NCBI GenBank assembly: GCA_013397455.1
Contig: VYZB01000222.1
Span: forward strand, 1,188,641 to 1,252,640
Origin: Crotophaga sulcirostris
Taxonomy: Eukaryota > Chordata > Aves > Cuculiformes > Crotophagidae
Length of the DNA stretch: 64,000 nt
Reading direction: 5' to 3'
The notes under the pieces are model-generated. The model worked only from the letters and a program-made list of their open reading frames with translations, did not search any database and had not been told where the DNA came from. Of this stretch, positions 63,829-64,000 are shown in pieces (positions within the stretch are counted from its first letter, which is position 1; the number at the start of each line of letters is the position of its first letter). Made by a program: the position numbers and the translations under genes.

Positions 63829-64000
63829 CTTTCCCAATGGTGAATGGTTTCTAGTGTTTTACTCTAGAGGAAAGCCGTTTGGCTTCATCCACATAACTTC
63901 CAATAATGGCTTTATTACACTGGAAGAAATACGAAATATTCTAGAAAGACTAGCAACTATTAGATTTTTTTAAACAACAAAGTATTTAAGATTTTAACAT
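63829..64000. other. No gene seen
   Basis: The end of the window is AT-rich unique sequence. Confidence 0.5.

Noticed and set aside
1..64000. CRISPR arrays, operons, ribosome-binding sites, phage or plasmid features
   Set aside because: No regularly spaced repeats or compact gene runs exist, and the CR1 and avian LTR content shows animal nuclear DNA.
1..64000. A previously undescribed biological system
   Set aside because: Nothing in the window goes beyond repeats, a pseudogene and candidate regulatory stretches. Claiming a new system would not be supported by the sequence.

Overview
This window looks like AT-rich, gene-poor avian nuclear DNA, either an intergenic gene desert or the inside of a very large intron. 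The evidence for a bird is the repeats: all clear LINE fragments are CR1, the dominant avian retrotransposon family. The complete solo LTR at 57.6 kb has the plan and wording of a common avian ERVL-type LTR. There are no SINEs or L1. CpG is scarce and reading frames are short. The species cannot be fixed from the sequence. Family assignments rest on recalled consensus features, not on a database search.

Layout: 1-4.98 kb is unique DNA. A CR1 3' fragment (+) lies at about 4.99-5.57 kb. 5.57-14.97 kb is unique, with a 21-bp two-copy tandem repeat at 11.85 kb. A CR1 tail (+) lies at 14.97-15.14 kb. A weak candidate exon (+) lies at 16.54-16.71 kb. A CR1 tail (-) lies at 17.10-17.40 kb and is followed at once by a perfect 12-bp hairpin. 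17.4-52.6 kb is a 35-kb stretch with no recognisable gene. It holds simple repeats, a second 12-bp hairpin (33.14 kb), a probable degraded U4 snRNA pseudogene (36.12-36.26 kb) and a few segments that read like conserved regulatory DNA (36.75-37.2 and 45.44-45.64 kb).

From 52.6 kb onward repeats are denser. There is a CR1 tail (+) at 52.64 kb and an internal CR1 ORF2 fragment (-) at 55.93-57.00 kb that has neither end of the element. A plus-strand solo LTR lies at 57,591-58,137 with an imperfect 5-bp target duplication and an internal CAT microsatellite. A probable old ERV remnant (-) lies at about 61.37-63.22 kb. A 128-bp polypurine tract lies at 63.70-63.83 kb.

No host protein-coding gene can be supported with confidence. 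The open frames of 60-190 codons have the number and length expected by chance at this base composition, and none but the CR1 ones match a family I recognise. I see no CRISPR array, operon, tRNA or rRNA gene, and nothing that amounts to an undescribed biological system. The most useful leads are the U4-like pseudogene, the two long hairpins, the candidate exon, the end-less CR1 fragment and the CpG-retaining segment near 37 kb.
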